A DNA stretch of 64,000 nt from Ophiodon elongatus (Eukaryota > Chordata > Actinopteri > Perciformes > Hexagrammidae). The notes beneath the pieces were generated by a model. That model searched no databases. It saw nothing but the letters and a program-made list of their open reading frames with translations, and had not been told where the DNA came from. The stretch is taken from positions 412,501-476,500 of the forward strand of contig JACSYO010000928.1 of the NCBI GenBank assembly GCA_016806645.1, given 5' to 3'. This document shows, piece by piece, positions 36,917 to 47,622 of this stretch (positions are counted from its first letter, which is position 1; each line of letters starts with the position of its first letter). The translations under genes and the position numbers were made by a program.

Positions 36917-39029
36917 CAGGCTGTCAAAGACTAACTCCTACCACACGCCCCTTAAGAAGATTAAGTTGAGTATATTTTTAGGGTTTATCTTCATGGTAAA
37001 CAGAGGATCTGAGCTCAGGGAAGTCTCCATCAGGTAACCTTCTTGCCTCTGTTCCAGTGACTTTGACTCACCATCACATGCGATGCATCATTTTAGTAAT
37101 CTAGTGATCGGGGCACTCACTTAAGAAGATTATGAGCTCTATTGTATCATCCATTTATGTATGCAGCTAGAATAATTTGTTTGTATTTAATGTCGGTCTA
37201 GTCTTTGGTTGGATTCTGACTGAATACAAGCACCAGCTAGACACAAAATATAACATTTTCGGGAACCTTTCATAACACTCCTACTGCATGTATTGTACAT
37301 GTGATTGCTTATTTCTTCTCTCTGTAATCTATTGTGTAATTTGGCGTGGACTGCAGTCTTTTGAACGCTTAGCTTTACCTGGAACAGCATCAGGGGAAGG
37401 AGTTTGGCACGCTGAACCAGGATGTTTAGAGTCCAGGAGTATTTAAGGACTGCAGCATTATTCAAGACTGTCTGTCTAGATGAGTTAAGGGACTTTCTAA
37501 TCTGCTTTTAATCAAAATGCAATGCTAGAAACTACTCAGTGTGCTGACCATATGTCTGTATCATTTTAGAGGATGAGTAAGTTCTCCTGCATTTTACTTA
37601 GTTGCAGCTGATGTATTCTATTTTTAGAAATAAAGAAAGACAGCAAATAAATTATGGTAGCTTGAAATATAAATTGGCACAAATGGTACAGCAAGTATGT
37701 ACAGGCTTAAAGGAATAACAGGAAAATTAGTGTATACCTAAAATATGTCACGTTACTTGCGGTGCTGCCATATTTGCCCGTAGATATTTAAAAGCAGCCT
37801 ACATTCTCGCTGTTGTTGACAATATGATGGATGTGTTATGAAGCACTGTTATCATGACTAGCTCCCCTAGAATACCCACACTGACACACAAAAAGGTTTC
37901 TGATCAGTAAGAAACTACTAAGAATTAACCTAACTAAAACAAGAGGTTGAATATGGGACCTGAAGAGATTAAGTAAAAGCCATTAGGACAAACAATCTCT
38001 ATAATACCATGCTTACTACAGGAGCGGTAGACTTATCCATTGCAAACAAATGTGTAAAGAGCTCCACCTACTGGCTGTAATGTGCTATACATGCTGTGAT
38101 CTATTTAGAAGAAAATTACACACGTTATGCTGGTCAATCTGATATTGCATATTAAGATTGTAGAGACATATCGGTCTCTTTATATTCTCTTGTTTGGAGC
38201 TGAGCAGGCAGATTACAGAAGCTTTATTTATAACTTTTACACAAAAAAACATTGCTATCTGAGCAGTAAGGGTGAACCAAAACAGTAAAGTTGTGGGCCA
38301 TAAAGCTAAACAATCAGCTGAAACTGGTTATGAAGCTCTGTAGAGCCGAGGGGAGCTGCAGATGGTACCAAGCAAATAAATGTGTGGGTGTCAAGCTTTT
38401 TTGTTTTTTTTGTAGACATGTAACACAGATTGCACTGTCAAAAGAAGTGAACAGCATTTTTATTTTTACTGTGTAAGTTCCCTTCTTCAAGTACACTGTG
38501 AAATCTCTAACATTGAACAAACAGATAAGGCGGTACAAATGTTTCACTATAAAATTAAAAATTAAAAAAACAGACATTACATTTTTATGACGTGCATGTT
38601 AGCGGAAACATTTCCACATTTTATGTGGAGGCCCAATCGGTGTCGGTGGACAATTGAAGCAATCAATTCCTCAGTAAGTGCTATATTAATTGACAAAGCT
38701 AAGTGTTCCTGCTCGCGGAGTACCGACATGTAGTTCTTCGTTGCATCAAACTACCTCCCTGTCAGGTCAAATGACGGCTTTGGATGGAAGCAGAAATACT
38801 GATTTTTCCTGCAAACTCAGCTTTCTGTCGATATATCACACGCAGAAATGTATTGCTTCAGCTGACTACATCTACCATCCACATAAAAGGTGTCAAATAT
38901 TTCCTTTATTATAAATGGACCTGAATAAGGTTCACGCAGTCAGTTATGGCAGTACACTTGGAAGCTAAAGCTTCGAGAGAGTTTGAGGTTTGACTTACTG
39001 GTCCTACTGTAAATAATGTTTAACAGGGA
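36917..39029. other. intergenic region between mfsd1-like and ablim
   Basis: About 2.1 kb of AT-rich sequence upstream of the long ablim first exon. It must contain that promoter, but no CpG island or clear core element is visible. No exon is recognised. Confidence 0.5.
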
Positions 39030-39035
39030 TTTATT
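39030..39035 (-). terminator. likely polyadenylation signal of mfsd1-like
   Basis: AATAAA on the minus strand about 165 nt after the stop codon. Confidence 0.5.
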
Positions 39036-39197
39036 GATTCTGACTCATTATCTGCTGTAGCAACCGCAGACAGAGCGGAGAGGTCGTGTGATTGTCAGTG
39101 AGGTGTGCAATACGTCAAGTCCCATTTGTAAGTGTTCCATGTAAACGACATATATAAAAAGAGAAACGTTTCAACTTGGGGAAAATGTGAACAAAAC

Positions 39198-39421
39198 TTA
39201 GGAGTTTTCAGAACGAGCTCTGACCGCCTCGTCGTCGTCCTCCTCCTCCTCCTCCTCATTTTGCTCTTCCTCTCCCTGGTTGAGCGGCTCTCTGTCGGGG
39301 TCTCTCTCTGCCTGGCCTGACCTCTTGGTTGTCTTGTTCAGGATCCCACCCTGTAGATAAACAAATATTAACACGCTGCACTGTAGTCAGCTGACTATAT
39401 ACACACACACACACACACACA

Positions 39422-39474
<53 letters not shown>

Positions 39475-40723
39475 CTATTGCCTGTCTGACCTGTCTGTAG
39501 TCAACGATGTTGAGCAGCACTGAGGTGATGATGCAGCTGATGGTGTTGGCCAACATGAAGATCATCATCCTTTGCCAACGCCACAATGGAATCTTGGTTT
39601 CACTGGCCGGGAAATGGAGAAAGCATTAAAAGGTGAGTAAAGATCCAACGCTCAGCTTGGACCATCAAGTGCACTGCCATGAGATCGTATCTGAAGCGTT
39701 TCCTACCTCGACTTGTTGCCCAAAATCTGCCCAACGACAAGATTTGACAACCCAATTCCAACCATCTGTATGGAGGTGGCCAGACCCATGGCTGTTCCCA
39801 GAGTCGCCTGAGGCACTACGAGGGGAATAGACGGCCACATGCTGGACTGGAATACAGCACATATAGTTTAAATTAAAATGGAACACGTATACTTTTCACA
39901 ATTAATTTCGCCACCCCAAAGTATTCGAATGGAGAAAGAATAAGACAAATTAAATCACTTATAAACTGGTGGGGGGGGGGGGTCACCATAATGTCACAAC
40001 AATATATATGCCACTAGAGTCCTTGATAATTTCTTAAGGACTGAAACCAATAAAAAAAAAAACTAACTGAGAGAAAGCAGACGTTAGAAATTAAAATGTC
40101 TAAACAATGGCTGAGACATTAACTCACAGCAGCAAAGGAGTAAGTGATTCCCAGCCATATGGTGGACACAAGAGGAGCAACAAAGGTGAAGGCCAGCAGT
40201 CCAAACACGGGCAGCGTGAGGACGGCACAGGCCAGTGCAAAGACGCCGCGCAGCCCAACGTAATCCTGCAACAAACACAAGAGAGGGTCACGTGTTACAC
40301 AAACTTACCTCCATAAGACTGCCTTTTGAGCTTAGAGTGGACACAGCTTTAGGTTACGGATGCTTACAATGAGAATGCCCACGCAGGCTGAGAGGACCAG
40401 TGAGCTGTCATATACCGCCCCGGCGACATAGGCCGCCTCCTCCTGAGTGTAGCCGCTGTATTTATCTTGAATAAACTTACTGAAGACAGAAAAAAAAAAA
40501 AAGAAATACAGCAGCATGTTGAAACGTAGTTGTTCTTTTAAGTGTTTATGCCCTGGGTTCATTACAATACAGTGATTTTTATGATACAAATCATGAAGTG
40601 TCGATGGCTCTACCTGGCATCAGCAATGAACGGGAAGATGCCGTTGTAGAAGAACATGATGGTGAGAACCAGCAGCCAGTATCTTAGCGACAGGTGCTTC
40701 ACATCCTGAATCCTCTACGCACA

Positions 40724-40767
<44 letters not shown>

Positions 40768-42903
40768 GTAATCGTTAAACTACATTGAAACAGAATAAGT
40801 GAGGTCAGATTCTCCATCTGCACCATCTCTGCACTTTATAAACAGGTTAAATGTAAAAAGGTACAGTTCGTATACCACTTTGCGGGACTGCTCTTGGATG
40901 GTGCCTTCAAGACCCAGCTGCCTCATACCGATCTTGTCCAGGGTACTGACTAGAACGGCAGATACGAAGCCCAGCATACATAGTAGTGCACCTAGAACAT
41001 ATCATGGGAAAAATACTCTTACTTGAACTGTTTCTTCTTCTTTTTTTTTACATTTCATTATTATTGCCATAACCCTTGAGGTTTCTCTCCCCTTTATGTA
41101 TCACCTACCACCCCAGAGGGTCCACTGCATGCCATACTTCGCTTCGAAGTTTTGGGTGAGGAAGAAGTTCAGGACTGAACCCAGGCGAGAGAAAGCCAGG
41201 GTCAGACCGAAAGCCAAGGCCAGCTCCTTCCCTTTGAACCAGAAGGCCGTGATGCGGTTCTGAACAACTTATAAAAAGGAAGTAAAAGGAGAAGAGCAGT
41301 TCAGGAACATTCCTCTGAGTTAACACCACCAAGAGTACAAGTACGCGACCTTTGGGAAGGGGGCCTCACTGGTCAGAGATCCATTGCCTGATCCAAACAG
41401 CAGTCGGCCCGTGAGCATAAGCGGCAGCAGATAGGGGGTTCCTTTGAAGTGGGAACCCAGTGCAAAGAGCGACGAGCCCAACACACACAGAAAAGAGAAC
41501 AGAAATACTCCAACTGCAGAGGGGAGGAAAGGTGAAGCAATTCACCACGAGTTACCATAAATCGGTTGTTTGGTTTGCGAGGGAAGACATTTATCTGTTT
41601 TTGGAGACTCACATCGGTTTCCTAACTTGTCAATCAGGAACCCAGCCATGATCACCACTACTGCATTCCTGTTGATAAGAGAACAGAGCAACTGTAGCCG
41701 TTTGCTGATTAAGCCAGTATCGGCCTACGGCAGTCGAGGCGACGTGTGTGCACTTACGTCCAAGCGTAGATGGCGTAAAGAAGATTGTACTGCTGAGGGT
41801 TCATCCCCAATCCCACCACACAGTCCACTGTGCCATTGGTTACTGTTGCATTGGAACAGGTCAGGTTCTGCCAGACGAGAGGAAGCCCGTGATTTAAGTT
41901 ATTATCTCACTCGCCCACAAACTGAGGACACAGTTGTGTTAATGCGGGGAAATCACTCACTACCGACGGTCTCTTTAAGATGCTCGGCCCTGCTGCCTCT
42001 CACTCACCCCTTGGAACTGGTCCTGCAACACGCTCGGCATGTCGAAGCAGAAGTAAGAGCCGAACGTCAGCAGGCAGTTGAAGAACAGCACCACAAAGCG
42101 GTAATATGCTGTCGAGGAATAACACACAGAATGTTAACTTCTCCTGAAGACGAACTTTCACTTAAGTGCCCGACTTCACTATGAAAGTCTAGAACACGGA
42201 CAGGAAGAGATACAGACATCCCTGAACACGTCAGGATCACACAGCAGCATGTGTGGGTTCATTTCCATTGAAAGCTCAATTAAATGCATCTGCAGAATAT
42301 ATTACAACCAGAAAATATGTGAGCAACCTGATGGAAAAAACCCTGTGTCCATACGCCTTCTATTAATTACTGGTTTTAACACAGTGCTTTTTAAAAAACA
42401 CAGAAAGCTTTAAAAAGGTCCAGACATGTATTAAGACATTAACTATCCCGTTTAGAAACAAGCATTAGTGTCAGACATGGATTTCATTCTGCACAGCCAA
42501 CCCTTCAAGTGAGGTAACAATAAGAAAAGTGGATCAGGAAAATGCATTTCTTTTAATTCAGCCGAATGGGGATCGTCGTGTTTACCTCACTGGGAACAAA
42601 CAACAACTGTTTGTGTGAAATAATGTGAGCATCGCTGAGCTCAGCTTCTCTCAGAATGCATTACTGCTCACGTCATTTGGTCATTTGGCAACGTCCCCTT
42701 AGGTCACATGAGCTCTTAGCCAACACTCTGCACAAACTGCTGAGTTGGTCTTCCAGTGGTCCAGTTGTTCAGAGAAGTAACGATCTGGATGTTTACGAGA
42801 CAGACGTCTGCTTTTCTGCTACGTTCAATTTATTGACAACAGCATTTTGTGTGGAAACAAAAAAACTCTACCCGGACGTACCTTTCTCCGCCGGTTGCGT
42901 CAT
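39198..42903 (-). CDS. mfsd1l: MFSD1-like major facilitator superfamily transporter
   Basis: MFSD1 is a lysosomal major facilitator family member with about 12 membrane spans. Thirteen exons (minus): 42882-42903, 42008-42108, 41758-41867, 41613-41668, 41370-41513, 41109-41267, 40876-40991, 40614-40714, 40368-40479, 40128-40265, 39707-39846, 39491-39602, 39198-39350. Phases are continuous and the product is 487 residues, close to human MFSD1 (about 465). Family landmarks are LTFGSYFCFDMPS in span 1, MAGFLIDKLGNR in loop 2-3, FWFKGKELALAFG, and MWPSIPLVVPQATLGTAMGLA. Differences from MFSD1: a short N-terminus (MTQPAEKAYYRF), three N-glycosylation sequons in the first lumenal loop (N42, N47, N52), and a hydrophilic tail with six Glu and three Asp in a row. 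It is therefore likely a paralogue rather than MFSD1 itself. The symbol is my best match. Confidence 0.88.
39400..39472. repeat. (CA)n microsatellite in the last mfsd1-like intron
   Basis: About 36 CA units, one interruption, fill over half of the 140-nt intron between the last two exons. In the transcript they read as UG repeats starting about 18 nt after the donor. Confidence 0.95.
40719..40764. repeat. (CA)n microsatellite at an mfsd1-like splice acceptor
   Basis: In the transcript these are UG repeats ending about five bases before the acceptor of exon 40614-40714. Confidence 0.9.
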
Positions 42904-43095
42904 GGTGATCAAAATAAAAAAGGACAGTGGCTATAAAAATGAAAGGTCCAAATCCGATTCTTCGGTGTTGTTTACATGAAGAGACAGGCGAGCAGGATGC
43001 AGTGAGGTCCGCAGACCGCAGCTCTTTAAGGCGTATGGATGGACCATGTGACGCGCGAGGACGCGAGGCATTGTTTGTAAATCTGCTCACTACGC
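42904..43095 (-). promoter_or_regulatory. mfsd1-like promoter / 5' UTR
   Basis: A modestly CpG-rich stretch (GTGACGCGCGAGGACGCG) lies upstream of the first ATG. CATGTGAC at 43045-43052 resembles the E-box core bound by MiT/TFE factors. Confidence 0.4.
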
Positions 43096-43834
43096 GACGG
43101 CGGTTTCTTTTTTGTTTTTTCTTGAAACTTTATTGAGGAACATTTCTAGATCTTCACGTTGTTGTATTTTCTACTGTAAACGTTCAAGAAACAGTGAAAG
43201 TAGAACAATACAATACATGTGTAATTAGATGTCTTAATAAAGTGGGAACATAATTTGCCTGTTCAATAAATCGACATATTTGCGATTACACGTAAAATGT
43301 TTAATGAAAACATATTGTCTGGTATTTAAATAATCAAAATACGTTAATACACTGTTTTAAATGGCTTTAATATATTTAAATTGTGTGGGTATGTTGTGTT
43401 TTTATTATTAGTTTGGTTTGAACAACATTTTTCCCTTACATTACAAATTACAATTAAATAAAGGATCCATTTGTGTTCAGTTTATACAAGTTTTATCAAA
43501 TTAATTTCGGAGAAACCCTAAACATCCCTAATATATGTTTATGCTTGTCAACCAAAAGCGACTGTAGTCAGCCTCCGTATGATACAATATCTGCATATTC
43601 ACATTTTCATTTTCATATTTAAAAAATAAAAACGTATTGTCTTCCGTATGACCAGGTTGCCTTGTTTCCAATGTGCTGGTTGGTGTAGTGACACAAATCA
43701 CAGCAACTTCTTCAGTTTTAGGATGTTTTTTTCCCACCGATTCAGTGTTTTATGAGTTTGTCCCGATACCAAATCTAATAAAACCAATATATGAAAGCTG
43801 AGTTTCTTCCTCCTCTTCTGTGTCTGATCAAATA

Positions 43835-43876
43835 CATCTAATCTAATCTAATCTAATCTAATCTAATCTAATCTAA
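43835..43876. repeat. (ATCTA)n pentanucleotide repeat
   Basis: About eight ATCTA units in the interval between mfsd1-like and eme2. Confidence 0.95.
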
Positions 43877-44056
43877 CTAACCTACTCTTTGGTCTCCTTT
43901 GAAAAGGGTCTCTAATGAGCTACCAGGTAAAAGCGCGTTTATCACCTTTTGTCCCTCAGCGGACACCGTCGAGAGGATGTAAACATGGCTGTTACAATGG
44001 TACTGATGCATCCAAGGTGTTTCTGAGGTTTTTGATTATGTTTTAAAACATGTGAC

Positions 44057-46705
44057 ATGTCTGCGCTGCGGAGAGTTAAAACATGGGAAATATCTGAATC
44101 GGAGGAAAGCGACGCGGAGACAAAACGTGATTCAAACCGCGATGAGAGAGGTCAACATGTAGCGAGCAGCGCAGCGGGGGACCAGCGGTCAGACCACAGG
44201 TGTGAAACCCTCCCGTCGTCCCCCACGAACACGGAGAGCAGTCACACGTCTGCTTTGTCTGCGCCGCCACCGGATGGACGCGGCACGCCGAGCCCTGCAA
44301 GAAAGCGCCGCACCAAGGAGGAGATAGAGGCGGACAGGCAGGCAGCCGGGGAGAGGAAGGAGGCGAGAGAGAGGCAGAGAGCAACAAGAGCCCAGGAGAA
44401 GGAGGAGAGGAGACACGAGCAGCACAGGAGGAAGGAGGCTGCGGAGAACTTAAAGCGTCTCCGGCCAGAGAACTGCCTGAAGTGTCTGACTGTCTGCGTG
44501 GATCCAGGTACACCATGCTGCCTTCAGGGGCTGTCGGAATTGTATGTGGCCAACGACGTGATTGGGACAGCTTGTCAACAGTTAGGAAAATATTGATAGT
44601 TTTTTTTTATTATTATTATTCATGCTACGAAATACGTATACTGTAAACATAAAGGGGATATTGATTGAATGTATAATATTTTGATTTATGTTTTCATTTT
44701 AGGAAATGTATTTTTCCATTTTTTTTTTTATTTTGACACAGAAGTATAAAATAGTTTCAAGGCGGTCAGTTTGTAATATATATTAAATATATAAGGAAGT
44801 AAGTGCAAACTTTCGGCAATGACAATTGCGTGCAGGACAATTAATATTTACCACCTACAAGCTTCAATGTCTGAACCAACAAGCACCACTTAACGACACC
44901 AGGGTATAACTTCCACGAGGAGAATGAGGCTGAAATGCCTCATGCACACGGTTGTTCATCCAGAAGTCGGCGTGTGCTTTTCTTCCAGCCCTTCTGCAAC
45001 AGGATGGCTCAGACATCTTGCTGGACACCCTGGCTACCTTAGAGTGGAGGTTTACTATCGAGTGCCAGCAGCTCCCACACAGCATCACCTGGATCAGAGA
45101 TTTACCTCAGGTTAGGCACCTCGCGCTTCTCGTGAAATAATACATTCATTTAATTAATTGTGATATTCTGGCTGCATTACATTTATACATTTTTCTGTAT
45201 TTCTACTTCCTTACATATTCTTACATTTTCTACGTTCTCCCGTGGGGGTCATTACTGTTTTGTCTTTTGCAGGGGGAAGATGGATCGGTGGAAGAGGACC
45301 AAGTGGCTCTGGTGCTGGGTCTGACTGACTTTGCGGACATGGTGATCTCTGTGAAGAAAGTAAGCAACCTTTTGAAGGTGGAATAATTTAACTTTGATTC
45401 CAGTCTACATGATGGCCTGCCTCCGTGTTATTTTGTTGCCACTGCAGATGCTAGACAGTGAGGGGGAGGAGACAGGGATGGGGTCTTTCCTCAGTCCAAT
45501 ACTGGAGTGTCTCAACCGGGATGCCAAGAAGGTGGTCACTCTCTTGGTGACAGATTACAGGTCAGTGACCTATGGCCGTGATTGTGGCCTCTGATGGATA
45601 GATAGTCTTAGTTACTTTCTTATTTACTATTTTCCACACTTATTCTGCGTTTGCGTTCATGTACACACTCTGATCTGACTTCTTTACTTACCAACAGGAC
45701 AGATGCTTGTGGTGTGCATTTACTAGATGAGACGCTCCAGTCCAAATCAGGGTTGGAGAACCTGGACGTCGAGGAGGTCCGTTTTACTTTGAATCTGAGG
45801 ATTAGTGGATCTTGCATGTTCTTTTTGTAGATGTTGCCACTCACCTGTTTGTTTCAGAGGGTAAGCGCGAGCTCTCCTCTAATGATTTAAGAGGGGTGTC
45901 TTTGGTAACGTCTCCAATTTCTCTCCAGGTTCTTGTGTACCTACAGCTCTGCAAGAATATCTCCCTCGTCTTCCTGGATGGCTGGCAGGAGGTCACTAAC
46001 CATGTGTGTGCCGTCACCAAAGCCTTATCAAAGCGCCCTTTCAAGTACGAAGCCACTGCAGTCATTAGCTCACATGAACACACACGGAAATCTTACCTCA
46101 CCACACTTTTTTAAGACGTCCTTCCGTGTCCTTTCAGACTGCTGACGGAGCGAGCAGAGCTGCCCTTCTGTGTGGACGGTTCATGGGCGAGCGGGGTTCG
46201 GGTGGAGAGGGACGGCTCGGGGCTGATCCAGGTCTGGAGCAGGCAGATCCAGCAGCTGAACAGAGTCAGTCCTGCTGTGGCCTCCACTGTGACCGCAGCC
46301 TACCCGTCTCCACAGCTGCTGCTGCAGGTACACCACCTGACTATGCTTCAGTACAGGTTCAGGTCTTGTAGAGCTCCGTGCATAAAGAGGGTGGCCCGGA
46401 TTCCCTCCGTGTGTAACAATAGTAAACCTTTATTGTAACGCAATGAAAAGCAAAGCAGACTATGTTGCTTTCTATTGCTATTTATAACTAAAAACCTTTC
46501 AGGATGTATAAAGAACAACCAATTTCAATTTTTTTTTCTTTTTTTTTAGGCGTACCAGAGCTTGGAGTCAGAGGATGACAGAAAGGGGCTGTTAGCCAGT
46601 CTCTTAGTGAAAAGTGGAGGTAAAGAGAGACGAGTAGGACCGGAGATCTCAGCTAGAGTTTACCGCTGCTTCACTGCCCACAACCCCCAGCTTGTCCTGG
46701 ACTGA
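44057..46705 (+). CDS. eme2: eme2, crossover junction endonuclease subunit
   Basis: EME1/EME2 are catalytically inactive partners of MUS81; the complex cuts branched DNA such as stalled forks and nicked Holliday junctions. Exons: 44057-44507, 44989-45110, 45273-45359, 45448-45560, 45698-45776, 45929-46044, 46138-46327, 46550-46705; phases are continuous and the product is 437 residues. Residues 1-150 are polar, with a Ser/Glu-rich start ([13 protein letters not shown]) and a long Lys/Arg/Glu-rich helical stretch. The XPF/MUS81-type nuclease-like fold follows from about residue 150, with [19 protein letters not shown] and [19 protein letters not shown]. The C-terminus has helix-hairpin-helix-type sequence. 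The XPF-family ERKxxxD catalytic motif is not seen, as expected for EME proteins. The neighbours spsb3 and nubp2 match human 16p13.3 and favour EME2 over EME1. The donor after exon 5 (GTCCGT) is weak. Confidence 0.86.
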
Positions 46706-47104
46706 TCTGTCCACTCGAGAACCAGATGGACGGATGACAGCGAGGATTAATCTGGTCTCTAATGACACGTTGTCACTACTAGGCTGCTAATGTGTTAATG
46801 TTGATGTTTACAAGCTAAAAATATGTCTTAGATATCATGTCCACCTTCCAGTAAAGCACTATTTATACTCATCTGAACTTCAACAGATATGAGGAATAGA
46901 ATATGTTTAGTAAAATAACGAAATATATAATGTGTAGTACCTTGATATAATATTTTGTTTGTTGAACAAATGTACAAATGCGAGATGTATTGTTAGAGGT
47001 TTGATAAACTACATGTTTTTGTTGACCTGTGAAACAGCCTATAAAATGAGCTGCAACAGAATGTTTTTTGTTTTATTTTAGAGAATTTCCAGAGTAAGAA
47101 AAGT

Positions 47105-47110
47105 AATAAA
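47105..47110 (+). terminator. possible eme2 polyadenylation signal
   Basis: AATAAA about 400 nt after the eme2 stop and before the convergent spsb3 stop. Confidence 0.45.
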
Positions 47111-47622
47111 CAAACTGTAAATATAAAACAAATCCAAAAAAAAAAAAAAAAAAAGAGCCAAATGTTGATTACAAAACACATTTACAAAATGTAATTTCCA
47201 TAGTATCAAAAAAGCAACTCTTTCTCCCTGGAGTCTATCCCTGAGATTAAAAACACAAGATTTCCATTGTGTTTTAATCTAATCTGGGAAACGTTAGGCC
47301 TTCCATAGACAGTGACTGGTAGATTCTTCTTCTTATTTTTATTAATAACTCCATGATAGAAATTGGCTAAAATGTGAATGAATAACCGGGCTGTCACTAA
47401 CATCTAATCTCGATTTAAATGTCTTACTCACTACACACTCACTCCTGTCTCCTTATTCATCGCCATTGTTTGAATATCACAAACTTGTTAAATAAAAAAA
47501 AAGAAGCAAGAATCCACTCAAACTAAGTATTGGCTTAATCATTATCTCCATGATTTCCAACAGGAGATGTCGATGGCAACGGTAGAATAGCTGTCGGCCA
47601 AATATACGTATTGACTGCGAGG

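Noticed and set aside
41570..42184. 204-codon open frame on the plus strand
   Set aside because: It is antisense to mfsd1-like exons 2-4 and crosses their introns, so it is a shadow of the real gene.
44076..44516. 146-codon minus-strand open frame opposite eme2 exon 1
   Set aside because: It is the complement of the Lys/Glu/Arg-rich eme2 N-terminus and has no independent support.
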